Shown piece after piece: positions 6,471-12,770 of a DNA stretch of 13,308 nucleotides (positions within the stretch are counted from its first letter, which is position 1; every line of letters starts with the position of its first letter). Position numbers and translations under genes: made by a program. The notes beneath the pieces are model-generated. The model was given only the letters and a program-made list of their open reading frames with translations. It searched no databases and was not told where the DNA came from. Origin of the DNA: a bacterium (lineage in GTDB: Bacteria; Chloroflexota; Dormibacteria; UBA8260; Bog-877); the NCBI GenBank assembly GCA_021802115.1, contig JAKABA010000102.1:1-13308 (forward strand), given 5' to 3'.

Positions 6471-8450
6471 TCAGGTCGCCGCGGGCACCTCTGGCTTCTC
6501 CTCTACCTGATCACGCCTGGCGGTCGATGGACGCGGTGTCACCTTGGGCTTGGCCGGGAGCCCGGTCACCTCCAGGATCTGCTCCTCGTTCAGGGACTCC
6601 TCGCGGAGCAGGGCCGTGGTGAGCGCCACCAGCCGGTCGCGGTTGTCCTGGAGCAGGTGCAGCGCCTCCTCGAAGCACTCCTCCACGATCCGGCGCACCT
6701 CGGAGTCGATCACCTGGGCGGTGCTCTCGCTGTAGGGGCGCTGGGAGATCACCAGGTTGGACTGGTCTCCGTCCTCGGAGAGGTTCAGCGGCCCCACCCT
6801 GGGGCTCATGCCCCAGCGGACCACCATCTGACGGGCGATCTGGGTCACCTGCTGCAGGTCGCTCTCGGCACCGGTCGTGACCACATCGTAGATGAGCTTC
6901 TCCGCGGCCCGGCCGCCGAGGGCCCCCACGATGCGGGCGCGCAGATAGGTCTCCGGGTAGTTCTGCCGGTCGTCGACCGGCGACTGGACGGTCACCCCGA
7001 GGGCCCGCCCCCGCGGGACGATCGAGACCCGCCGCACGGGGTCCGCGGCGGGCACCAGCAGACCGAGCAGGGCATGGCCGCTCTCGTGGTAGGCGGTGCG
7101 CTGGCGGTCGTCCTCGGAGAGCACGATTCGGCGGGCTGCTCCCAGCAGGACCTTTTCCAAAGCCTCGCTGAAGTCGGACATGGTCACCGAGACGCGCTCC
7201 TTGCGGGCGGCCAGGAGGGCCGCCTCGTTTACCAGATTGCGCAGCTCGGCCCCCACCAGGCCCGGGGTCTGCGAGGCCAGGTTGTCGAGGTCCACGTCTG
7301 GTCCCAGGGGCACCCCCCGGGTGTGGATCTTGAGGATCGCGGCGCGTCCCACCCGGTCGGGGGGCAGAACCGAGACCCGCCGATCGAAGCGCCCGGGGCG
7401 CAGCAGGGCGGCGTCCAGCACGTCCGCCCGGTTGGTGGCGGCCAGGACGATCACACCCTCACGGGAGTCGAAGCCGTCCATCTCGGTCAGGATCTGGTTG
7501 AGCGTCTGCTCGCGCTCGTCGTGGCCGCCGAAGCTGGGACCGGCGCTGCGGCTCCGCCCGATCGCGTCCAGCTCGTCGACGAAGATGATCGCCGGGGCCG
7601 CCTCGCGCGCCTTGGAGAAGAGGTCGCGCACCCTAGAGGCGCCCACGCCCACCACCATCTCGATGAACTCCGAGGCGGAGATGCTGAAGAAGGGAACGCC
7701 GGCCTCGCCGGCCACGGCCCGGGCCAGCAGGGTCTTGCCGGTGCCGGGCAGGCCCACCAGCAGCACCCCCTTGGGCACCGTGCCGCCCAGGCGCTGGTAC
7801 TTGGCGGGCTGGCGCAGAAAGTCGACTATCTCCTCCAGCTCCTCCTTGGCCTCCTCGATCCCGGCGACGTCCGCGAACGTGGTGGCGGGACGCTCCGAGT
7901 CGTAGAGGCGCGCCTGCGAGCGCCCCAGGCTGAACAGACCTCCCCCGGCGGCGGCCGCGCTGCGGCGCATGAACCACAGGAAGATCAGGACGAACAGGAG
8001 GGTGGGCCCGAAGCTCTCGAGGAGCACCAGCAGGACGTTGGCCGGGGGGTTGGGGTTCTTGGCGTTGATGGTGACGTTGTGCTGCTGCAGCAGGGTCTCC
8101 AGCTGGCCGCCGGCGAAGCTGGGCAGCTGGGTGCTGAACTCCTTGGCCCGGTTCTTGCTGGTGGGGGTGACGCCGGTCTCATGGCGGAAGGTGCCCTGGA
8201 TGGTGTCGCCGGTGCTGGTGATGCTGGTCACGTCCCCCGACTTCACGTCGGAGATGAAGACGTTGTAGGGGATGGTGATGCTCTTGGGCTGCGCGGGGGG
8301 GAAGAAGACGTTGGCTATCAAGAGGTTCAGCGCCAGGAAGATCCCCAGCGGCAGCAGGAACTGAATCGACCGCCATTGGTTCGGGCGGCGGTTGGGACCG
8401 CCCGCGCCGGAGCGGCGAGCGGGACCGGGCCCCGGCGGGTTCTGAGCCAT
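6471..8450 (-). CDS. ftsH: ATP-dependent zinc metalloprotease FtsH
   Basis: The 659-residue length is normal for FtsH, the membrane-anchored AAA+ protease that extracts and degrades membrane and regulatory proteins. In order: a basic, proline-rich cytoplasmic tail (1-28), TM1 (about 29-50), an extracytoplasmic domain, TM2 (about 138-160), and the AAA module. The AAA module has Walker A GLPGTGKT (233-240), Walker B FVDELD (290-295) and the second region of homology with the arginine finger (NR at 340-341; RPGRFDRR, 351-358). The zinc protease motif HESGH is at 455-459, with D531 in GAESDL as the probable third ligand. Two departures from the usual sequence are GL for GP in Walker A and MVVGVG for MFVGVG in the pore loop (V266). 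The ATG start has no Shine-Dalgarno, but TGCTAGTTT ends 6 bases upstream, suggesting a leaderless transcript. It lies 73 bases after the imuA-imuB-DUF6504 operon, so SOS read-through is possible. Confidence 0.97.
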   Translation of the reverse strand: MAQNPPGPGPARRSGAGGPNRRPNQWRSIQFLLPLGIFLALNLLIANVFFPPAQPKSITIPYNVFISDVKSGDVTSITSTGDTIQGTFRHETGVTPTSKNRAKEFSTQLPSFAGGQLETLLQQHNVTINAKNPNPPANVLLVLLESFGPTLLFVLIFLWFMRRSAAAAGGGLFSLGRSQARLYDSERPATTFADVAGIEEAKEELEEIVDFLRQPAKYQRLGGTVPKGVLLVGLPGTGKTLLARAVAGEAGVPFFSISASEFIEMVVGVGASRVRDLFSKAREAAPAIIFVDELDAIGRSRSAGPSFGGHDEREQTLNQILTEMDGFDSREGVIVLAATNRADVLDAALLRPGRFDRRVSVLPPDRVGRAAILKIHTRGVPLGPDVDLDNLASQTPGLVGAELRNLVNEAALLAARKERVSVTMSDFSEALEKVLLGAARRIVLSEDDRQRTAYHESGHALLGLLVPAADPVRRVSIVPRGRALGVTVQSPVDDRQNYPETYLRARIVGALGGRAAEKLIYDVVTTGAESDLQQVTQIARQMVVRWGMSPRVGPLNLSEDGDQSNLVISQRPYSESTAQVIDSEVRRIVEECFEEALHLLQDNRDRLVALTTALLREESLNEEQILEVTGLPAKPKVTPRPSTARRDQVEEKPEVPAAT

Positions 8451-8456
8451 GAAGTC

Positions 8457-8465
8457 AAACTAGCA
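8457..8465 (-). promoter_or_regulatory. Extended -10 promoter of ftsH, likely leaderless
   Basis: On the minus strand TGCTAGTTT has the extended -10 TG dinucleotide followed by a TANNNT hexamer. It ends exactly 6 bases before the ftsH ATG, so the transcript would start at the initiation codon. No ribosome binding site is seen in the 30 bases before the ATG, and no -35 is recognisable. Confidence 0.5.
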
Positions 8466-8523
8466 GATGTCACTCAGAGATTCCTGGGAGAGTGCGGGCC
8501 TCGGCGGGGAGATCGAGCCGGCC

Positions 8524-8766
8524 TCAACCCCAGAGCTTGCTCAGATGCCAGCTCCGATCCTCTGCGCGTTGGTACACATCCAGGCATTGGCCGTCCTCCA
8601 GCAGCAGCCGCCAGCAGTCGCGCCGCTCCCCACAGGCAGGGGGGGTGCGCCACCACCCCACCTCGGCCCTCCAGTGAGCAACCCGGTCCGCCACCCGCAC
8701 GAGACCGGCACCCAGGTCCATGGCGACGGGCATCGAACCCGCTGTCTCAACCAAGATGCGCCTCAA
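8524..8766 (-). CDS. DUF6504-like small protein of the ImuB operon
   Basis: This 80-residue protein resembles the small DUF6504 proteins commonly encoded just after imuB in Actinomycetota. The pattern PVAM...VRVADRVAHWRAEVGWWR, then RRDCWRLLLEDG, then LDVYQRAEDRSWHL fits that family: a tryptophan-rich compact beta fold in which a WR-x-E-x-x-WWR segment precedes an LEDG turn. Its biochemical role is unknown; linkage suggests a mutasome accessory. I chose the TTG at 8766 because it overlaps the imuB stop as TTGA, the same coupling as at the imuA/imuB junction, with GGAG 6 bases upstream. An in-frame GTG at 8778 would add four residues. The family call is from memory of the pattern and is fairly, not fully, certain. 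Confidence 0.75.
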   Translation of the reverse strand: MRRILVETAGSMPVAMDLGAGLVRVADRVAHWRAEVGWWRTPPACGERRDCWRLLLEDGQCLDVYQRAEDRSWHLSKLWG

Positions 8767-9995
8767 CCCGAGCTCCACACCAGCCGCTCCTCGGGAATGT
8801 CACCGGGATGCTCGGGTCTGAGCTCAGCCCGCCAGACCAGCTCGGGGCCGAACCGCTCCTGGAGCCTGGCCACCGCCCTCCCTATCTCCTCTCGGCGGCC
8901 CTCCGCCAGCGCCCACAGCGGTGCCTGCGCCGCCTGTGGCGGCCCCAGGTCAAGGGCCTGCAGCTCGACGATCAAAGCCCGGCAGCGCGCTCGGGAGAGC
9001 AGGCTCAAGATGGGCGGCAGCAGCTCCTGGGCGGTCGCCATCCGGGCCGGGGTGGCGACCTCATCGCAGAAGACACCCGGCTGCTCCGGTCCGGCAGCAC
9101 CTCCGGCGGCATCCTCATCCAGCAGCCGCAACCGCAGCCGGCCACTGGCCAGGTTGCGCCGGGCCAGCTCGGCGGCGAGCATGGTCGCCAGTTCGGGAGC
9201 TCCGAAGCGCAGCGCCTCGGAGTTCTCCACCACCCCTGCCAGTACCTTGCGCACCGCACAGGGCGGGATCTCCCGCCGGGGGGTGAGGGTGGCGGTGTCC
9301 TGACCCAGGCAGAGCCGATGCAGGGTTATCCCATCGGGCCCCAGCTGACGCTGCAGATCTGGCAGCGGGATGGTGGCACAGTCACCGCAGGTGAGCAGCC
9401 CAAAGCCGAGCAGCTGCTCCACCGTCCGGGGCGGAAGGGGCAGGCCGGTGACCGGCTGGTCCGCCAAGAACGAGGCGGCGCCGCCAGGGGGCACCAGCCG
9501 GATCCGCCCCGGGCCAGCTCGGGCAGCCGCGGCCCGGGCCACAAAGCGTGACTGCCCCACCCCGACCGCCGGGGCTGAGCCCAGGACCCTCTGCACCGAC
9601 CTTCCCAGATGGGCGGCTCTGGCGGCCTCGGTGTCCCAGCGAAGATCCCGGCCTCCAAGGTCCAGATACGCCTCACCGTCATCGGCCAGCTCCACCAGCG
9701 GACTGAAGTCGTAGAGCGCCAGCAGCAGCCGCTCCCGCAGCTCGTCCAAGGCAAGAGGATCGGCGCGCAGGCGGACAGCCTCGGGACAGGCCAGTTCGGC
9801 CTGGCGGAAGTCCTGCCCAGGATGGGCTCCCCTGGCCCTGGCCGCAGAGGAAGCGGCCAGCACGACCTCGCGGCCGAATTTGGTCGAAGCTCGAATCAGC
9901 ACCGCCTCGGAGGCCAGCTCGGGATGCGCCCGCCAGGCGACGACGAGCGCCAGATGAGGAAACCCCAGGCATCCCAGGCGAGCGGGCCGCCTCAA
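8763..9995 (-). CDS. imuB: ImuB, catalytically inactive Y-family polymerase-like mutasome protein
   Basis: At 410 residues it has the ImuB architecture: a Y-family palm/finger region, a thumb-like HhH segment (RTVEQLLGFGLLTCGD), the little-finger region and a short C-terminal tail. ImuB is the hub of the ImuA-ImuB-DnaE2 mutasome, linking polymerase to sliding clamp without synthesising DNA itself. In agreement, the N-terminal DxD of active Y polymerases is replaced by CLGFPHL (9-15). The conserved S-x-DE motif reads ADDGEAYLDL (104-113): a glutamate remains at 108 but the preceding catalytic aspartate is glycine. I found no clear clamp-binding pentapeptide of QLxLF type. Translation starts at TTG, which overlaps the imuA stop as TTGA; GGAGG lies 10 bases upstream. 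It is somewhat short for the family. Confidence 0.9.
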   Translation of the reverse strand: MRRPARLGCLGFPHLALVVAWRAHPELASEAVLIRASTKFGREVVLAASSAARARGAHPGQDFRQAELACPEAVRLRADPLALDELRERLLLALYDFSPLVELADDGEAYLDLGGRDLRWDTEAARAAHLGRSVQRVLGSAPAVGVGQSRFVARAAAARAGPGRIRLVPPGGAASFLADQPVTGLPLPPRTVEQLLGFGLLTCGDCATIPLPDLQRQLGPDGITLHRLCLGQDTATLTPRREIPPCAVRKVLAGVVENSEALRFGAPELATMLAAELARRNLASGRLRLRLLDEDAAGGAAGPEQPGVFCDEVATPARMATAQELLPPILSLLSRARCRALIVELQALDLGPPQAAQAPLWALAEGRREEIGRAVARLQERFGPELVWRAELRPEHPGDIPEERLVWSSG

Positions 9996-10807
9996 CCGCC
10001 GGCCACCTCCGCCCCCAGCTCCTCAAGGTCGTCACCGCGGGCCGCCAACCGGCCCAGGTCCGCGATTCCGGTCCGGTTCGGATACGGCCTGGGGAAGCCA
10101 ATCTCAAGGCGACAGCCCCCTCCCGGCGCACCGAGCCGGCTGCGAGCCACCTCAAGGCGGACCCGGATCCCGGCCACATCCCCATGGATCACGGTCCAGC
10201 GCTCACGGCGGCAGGAGATCCCCACTCCCAGCCTTCCCCCCACCGACGCCGGCACATCGGTCCCTCCCACCAGGAGCGCCACCGCGCCCCTCTCCTCCAG
10301 GGCCGACTGCAGCAGGGCGGGCACCGCCCCACCCATCTGGGGCCAGCGCTCAGCCAGCAGGAGACAGAAGTCGACGCCCGCCCGCACCAGGGCCCGGGCC
10401 GCCGCCCAGCCCGGCTCCGGCTTCGAAGTGCGCACCCACCAGCAGTTCTCCAGCCGCCCTCCGTAGTCCGCGACATCCCCGGGATCTGCACCCTGATCGA
10501 AGTCGACCAGAGCCACCGGGAGATCCCTCGACATCCCCGCCAGCAGCGCCAGCCCGAGGGAGATGACGCCCTCTCCCGGAGCGCCCGCAAGCCAGCTGAG
10601 CCTGCCTCTGGGTATCCCGCCGGGGACAAAGAGAGCATCCAGGGAGCCAACTCCGGTCTCCAGCCCGCTGCGCTGAGCATCCCCACCCCAGCGCACCACC
10701 CCCGGGCCATAGCGACGGCGCATCCCCGCCACGACCCCCTGCAGGTGGTCCTGGCGGAGCTGGCGCTCACGCTCGCCGGCCGTTGAGCCAGCTCCAATTC
10801 CATCCAT
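9992..10807 (-). CDS. imuA: ImuA, RecA-like mutasome protein
   Basis: This 271-residue RecA-fold protein opens the mutasome operon; in known systems ImuA helps ImuB and DnaE2 act at lesions. Visible RecA/ImuA features are LETGVGSLDALFVPGGIPRG (49-68), the nucleotide-loop position GAPGEGVISL (75-84), a Walker-B-like VALVDFD (98-104) and the C-terminal LEVARSRLGAPG (218-229). The P-loop lysine is absent (V81 replaces it), so classic ATP binding is doubtful; ImuA-type proteins often have a degenerate P-loop. The ATG start is supported by AAGGA 3 bases upstream and by the strong promoter with its LexA box ending at 10868, giving a leader of about 54 bases. Its stop overlaps the imuB TTG. Confidence 0.88.
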   Translation of the reverse strand: MDGIGAGSTAGERERQLRQDHLQGVVAGMRRRYGPGVVRWGGDAQRSGLETGVGSLDALFVPGGIPRGRLSWLAGAPGEGVISLGLALLAGMSRDLPVALVDFDQGADPGDVADYGGRLENCWWVRTSKPEPGWAAARALVRAGVDFCLLLAERWPQMGGAVPALLQSALEERGAVALLVGGTDVPASVGGRLGVGISCRRERWTVIHGDVAGIRVRLEVARSRLGAPGGGCRLEIGFPRPYPNRTGIADLGRLAARGDDLEELGAEVAGG

Positions 10808-10867
10808 AAGTCCTTAAATCCCTGGACCCGCCCTGAGAGCCGGCCCCCAAGAGGCGGACTCCAGGCG

Positions 10868-10896
10868 ATTATACGAACTGACGTTTGCCCAGTCAA
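10868..10896 (-). promoter_or_regulatory. Consensus sigma-70-type promoter of the imuA operon
   Basis: On the minus strand the -35 is TTGACT (10896-10891), then 17 bases, then a perfect TATAAT (10873-10868). Five of six -35 positions match consensus. Transcription would begin near 10861, about 54 bases before the imuA ATG. This is the best promoter in the window and would be strong if not repressed. Confidence 0.85.
10874..10887. promoter_or_regulatory. LexA (SOS) box inside the imuA promoter
   Basis: CGAAC-TGAC-GTTTG matches nine of ten fixed positions of the Gram-positive/actinobacterial LexA operator CGAAC-N4-GTTCG. It lies within the -35/-10 spacer and touches the -10, a position where bound LexA would block RNA polymerase. 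Damage-induced expression of imuA, imuB and the DUF6504-like gene is therefore expected. Confidence 0.85.
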
Positions 10897-10976
10897 GCAG
10901 GGCCGGCCGGCCCAGCTGGCTGGCGAGGATTGCCAGCAGCGAGATCAAACCGCCCCCAAGACGCCCATCAACTGTC

Positions 10977-10982
10977 TAAAAT
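10977..10982 (+). promoter_or_regulatory. Possible -10 for the HU gene
   Basis: TAAAAT matches TATAAT at five of six positions and lies 53 bases before the HU ATG in the right orientation. No -35 resembling TTGACA is found 16-18 bases upstream, so it is only a candidate. Confidence 0.3.
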
Positions 10983-11022
10983 CCCTTGCATAAAGCGGAT
11001 AACCTTCACATCCGCCACAGAA

Positions 11023-11028
11023 GGGAGG
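11023..11028 (+). promoter_or_regulatory. Strong Shine-Dalgarno that sets the HU start
   Basis: GGGAGG lies 7 bases before ATG 11036. It rules against the in-frame TTG at 11030, which would be only one base away. Confidence 0.8.
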
Positions 11029-11035
11029 CTTGTCC

Positions 11036-11374
11036 ATGAATCGTCGCGAGTTGGCCAAAACCCTGCAATCAACGCTGCTCTACGACAACGATCCCAACGA
11101 CCCCGTGTTCCCCAACTTCCGTTTCGCCGATGACACCCTCAAGCTGATCTTCGATCTCATCGGCAAGCAGCTCCAAAAGGGTGAGGAGGTCGCCATCGCC
11201 GGCTTCGGGCGCTGGAAGATCCGCGAGACCGCGGCGGGGATGCGTCGCAACCCCCAGACTCAGGAGATGGTCCGAGTGCCGGCCACGCAGAAGGTGCGCT
11301 TCTACCCCGCCACCGCCCTCAAGACCGCGGTGGCAGGCAAGCCGGCACCGCGCCGGCGCAGCGCCCGGCGCTGA
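11036..11374 (+). CDS. HU-family DNA-binding protein with basic C-terminal tail
   Basis: This is a 112-residue nucleoid protein of the HU/IHF fold. The core signature is AIAGFGRW (53-60), followed by the DNA-binding beta-arm segment MRRNPQTQEMVRVPA (69-83) with the intercalating proline context, then VRFYPATALKTAV. Two things are atypical. The GFG motif sits about 10 residues later than in standard HU because of an acidic, aromatic stretch, YDNDPNDPVFPNF (16-28), between the first two helices. The chain also ends in a short arginine-rich tail (PAPRRRSARR). Basic tails on HU are known in actinobacteria and usually add DNA affinity. It is transcribed divergently from the SOS operon and lies 16 bases upstream of the NDUFA9-like gene, so the two may be cotranscribed. 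Confidence 0.88.
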   Translation: MNRRELAKTLQSTLLYDNDPNDPVFPNFRFADDTLKLIFDLIGKQLQKGEEVAIAGFGRWKIRETAAGMRRNPQTQEMVRVPATQKVRFYPATALKTAVAGKPAPRRRSARR

Positions 11375-11390
11375 CGTCGGCGCGGCGGCC

Positions 11391-12359
11391 ATGCGAATAG
11401 CGGTCGTCGGCGGCACCGGCTTCGTGGGGTCGCACCTGGTGCCCCTGCTGCTGGAGCGTGGCCATGAGCTGAGGGTGGTCGGGCGGGGAGCACGCTCGGC
11501 CACCCTGCCCCCCGGCCTCTCCCCCACCTTCGGGGACGTGGTCAGCGGCCAGGGGCTGGCCGCCGCCTTCGCAGGAGCCGACGCGGTGGTCAACCTGGTC
11601 GCGGTGATTCGCAACCAGGGGGTCCAGACCTTCGAGAGCGTGAACGCCAAGGGCGCCCGCAACGTGGTGGAAGCAGCCCAGGAGGCGGGGGTGCGACGGC
11701 TGGTGCAGCTGTCGGCCATCGGCGCCGACCCCGACCCCCGCTTTCCCTACCTCTTCAGCAAGTGGCAGGGAGAGCAGTGGCTGCAGGGCAGCGGCCTGGA
11801 ATGGGTGATCCTGCGCTCCTCGGTGATCTTCGGCCCGGGCGACGGCTTCTTCACCCTGCTGGCCAAGGCGATCAGCATGCCCGCACCTTTCCTGGTCATC
11901 CCCGGCGACGGCACCGCCACCTTCCAGCCCGTCGCCGCGGACGACGTCGCCCGCTGCCTCTCGATGGCGGTGGAGGAGCCGCCACGAGCCGGGCACATCT
12001 ACGAGATCGGCGGCCCCGAGCAGATGACCCTCGAGGAGATCACGATCGCGGTCGCCGAGGAGATCGGCAAGGACTGGTTCGGCATCACCAGACGCAAGCC
12101 GCTGCACCTCGACCCGCGGATGATCCGCCCCGCCGCACTGGTGATGGACAGGTTCATGCGCAACCCGCTGGTGACCCCGCAGCAGCTGGACATGCTGGTC
12201 AAACCGAATGTGACCACCAGCGACGCCATCCCATCCCACTTCGGATTCCAACCCAAACCCCTCCGTCCCAACCTCGGATACCTGCGCCGTCCCAAGCGCT
12301 GGCCGTTCACCCTGCTCGACCAGGGCACGGCCAGGGTGAGGCCACCGGAGCAGCCCTGA
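11391..12359 (+). CDS. NAD(P)-binding atypical SDR, complex I NDUFA9-like
   Basis: This 322-residue protein has an N-terminal Rossmann fold. GGTGFVG (7-13) is the dinucleotide-binding loop, and VNLVAVIRNQG (68-78), VNAKGARNVVEAA (84-96) and the SDR pair Y120-x3-K124 (YLFSK) follow. The arrangement, with FQPVAADDVA and the C-terminal extension, is that of bacterial homologues of the complex I accessory subunit NDUFA9, which bind NADPH and are otherwise poorly characterised. The C-terminus ends in a basic region (PKPLRPNLGYLRRPKRWPF) and no membrane helix is evident. The ATG at 11391 places the glycine loop at the expected distance; the frame extends upstream into the HU gene but without family character. 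A weak GC-rich purine stretch is the only candidate ribosome site. NAD-dependent sugar epimerase is a less likely alternative. Confidence 0.82.
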   Translation: MRIAVVGGTGFVGSHLVPLLLERGHELRVVGRGARSATLPPGLSPTFGDVVSGQGLAAAFAGADAVVNLVAVIRNQGVQTFESVNAKGARNVVEAAQEAGVRRLVQLSAIGADPDPRFPYLFSKWQGEQWLQGSGLEWVILRSSVIFGPGDGFFTLLAKAISMPAPFLVIPGDGTATFQPVAADDVARCLSMAVEEPPRAGHIYEIGGPEQMTLEEITIAVAEEIGKDWFGITRRKPLHLDPRMIRPAALVMDRFMRNPLVTPQQLDMLVKPNVTTSDAIPSHFGFQPKPLRPNLGYLRRPKRWPFTLLDQGTARVRPPEQP

Positions 12360-12398
12360 TCGCCGCTTACCATCAGCAGGTGACCAACCGCCCAACCC

Positions 12399-12419
12399 GG
12401 CCCCACCGTGAGCGGGGCC
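12399..12419 (+). promoter_or_regulatory. Stem-loop just before the SCP2 gene
   Basis: GGCCCC (12399-12404) pairs with GGGGCC (12414-12419) across a 9-base loop. It ends 2 bases before the Shine-Dalgarno AGGAG (12422-12426) of the next gene. It has no U tract, so it looks more like an mRNA-stability or translation element than a terminator. It could be a chance GC palindrome. Confidence 0.25.
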
Positions 12420-12431
12420 CCAGGAGAACCC

Positions 12432-12770
12432 ATGGCTGACGCCGAGATGACCCCTCAGGAGATCATGGACAAGATTCCTTCCGCGTTCCAGGCGGAGAAG
12501 GCCCAGGGAGTGACCGCCGTCTTCCAATGGGACATCTCGGGGCCGCAGGGGGGACGCTGGTACGTGCGGATCAAGGACGCCACCTGCGAGGTCCAGCCGG
12601 GCGACGCGGAGGCTCCCAACATCACCATCTCCATCGCCGATGAGAACTTCGTGAGGCTGCTGACCGGCCGCCTCGACGGGACCATGGCCTTCATGACCGG
12701 CAAGCTGAAGATCAAGGGGGACATGGGGCTGGCGATGAAGCTGCCGCAGCTGTTCCAGCTGGGCTCCTGA
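12432..12770 (+). CDS. SCP2 sterol-carrier domain protein
   Basis: This is a 112-residue single-domain protein of the SCP2 lipid-binding family. The pattern FQWDISGPQGGRWYVRIKD, a central ITISIADENFVRLLTGRLDGTMAF, and the C-terminal hallmark GKLKIKGDMGLAMKLPQLF (90-108) are typical. Such proteins hold a hydrophobic ligand (fatty acyl, sterol or acyl-CoA) in a pocket; the bacterial ligands are mostly unknown. ATG 12432 is chosen because AGGAG ends 5 bases upstream; an in-frame GTG at 12408 lies within the stem-loop. It follows the NDUFA9-like gene by 72 bases on the same strand. Its last 59 bases overlap the end of the convergent nuclease gene. Confidence 0.88.
   Translation: MADAEMTPQEIMDKIPSAFQAEKAQGVTAVFQWDISGPQGGRWYVRIKDATCEVQPGDAEAPNITISIADENFVRLLTGRLDGTMAFMTGKLKIKGDMGLAMKLPQLFQLGS

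Noticed and set aside
5994..9551. Very long open frame (over 1100 codons) on the plus strand
   Set aside because: It lies antisense to ftsH and imuB, both clear by motif; its composition (Gly, Gln, His, Arg-rich) is the usual shadow of high-GC genes.
9992..10807. imuA as a recA or sulA gene
   Set aside because: It lacks the RecA P-loop lysine and RecA length, and it is coupled to imuB; the ImuA assignment explains both.
11181..11390. Upstream extension of the NDUFA9-like frame through the HU gene
   Set aside because: Arg-rich out-of-frame reading of HU; ATG 11391 puts the glycine-rich loop at the normal distance.
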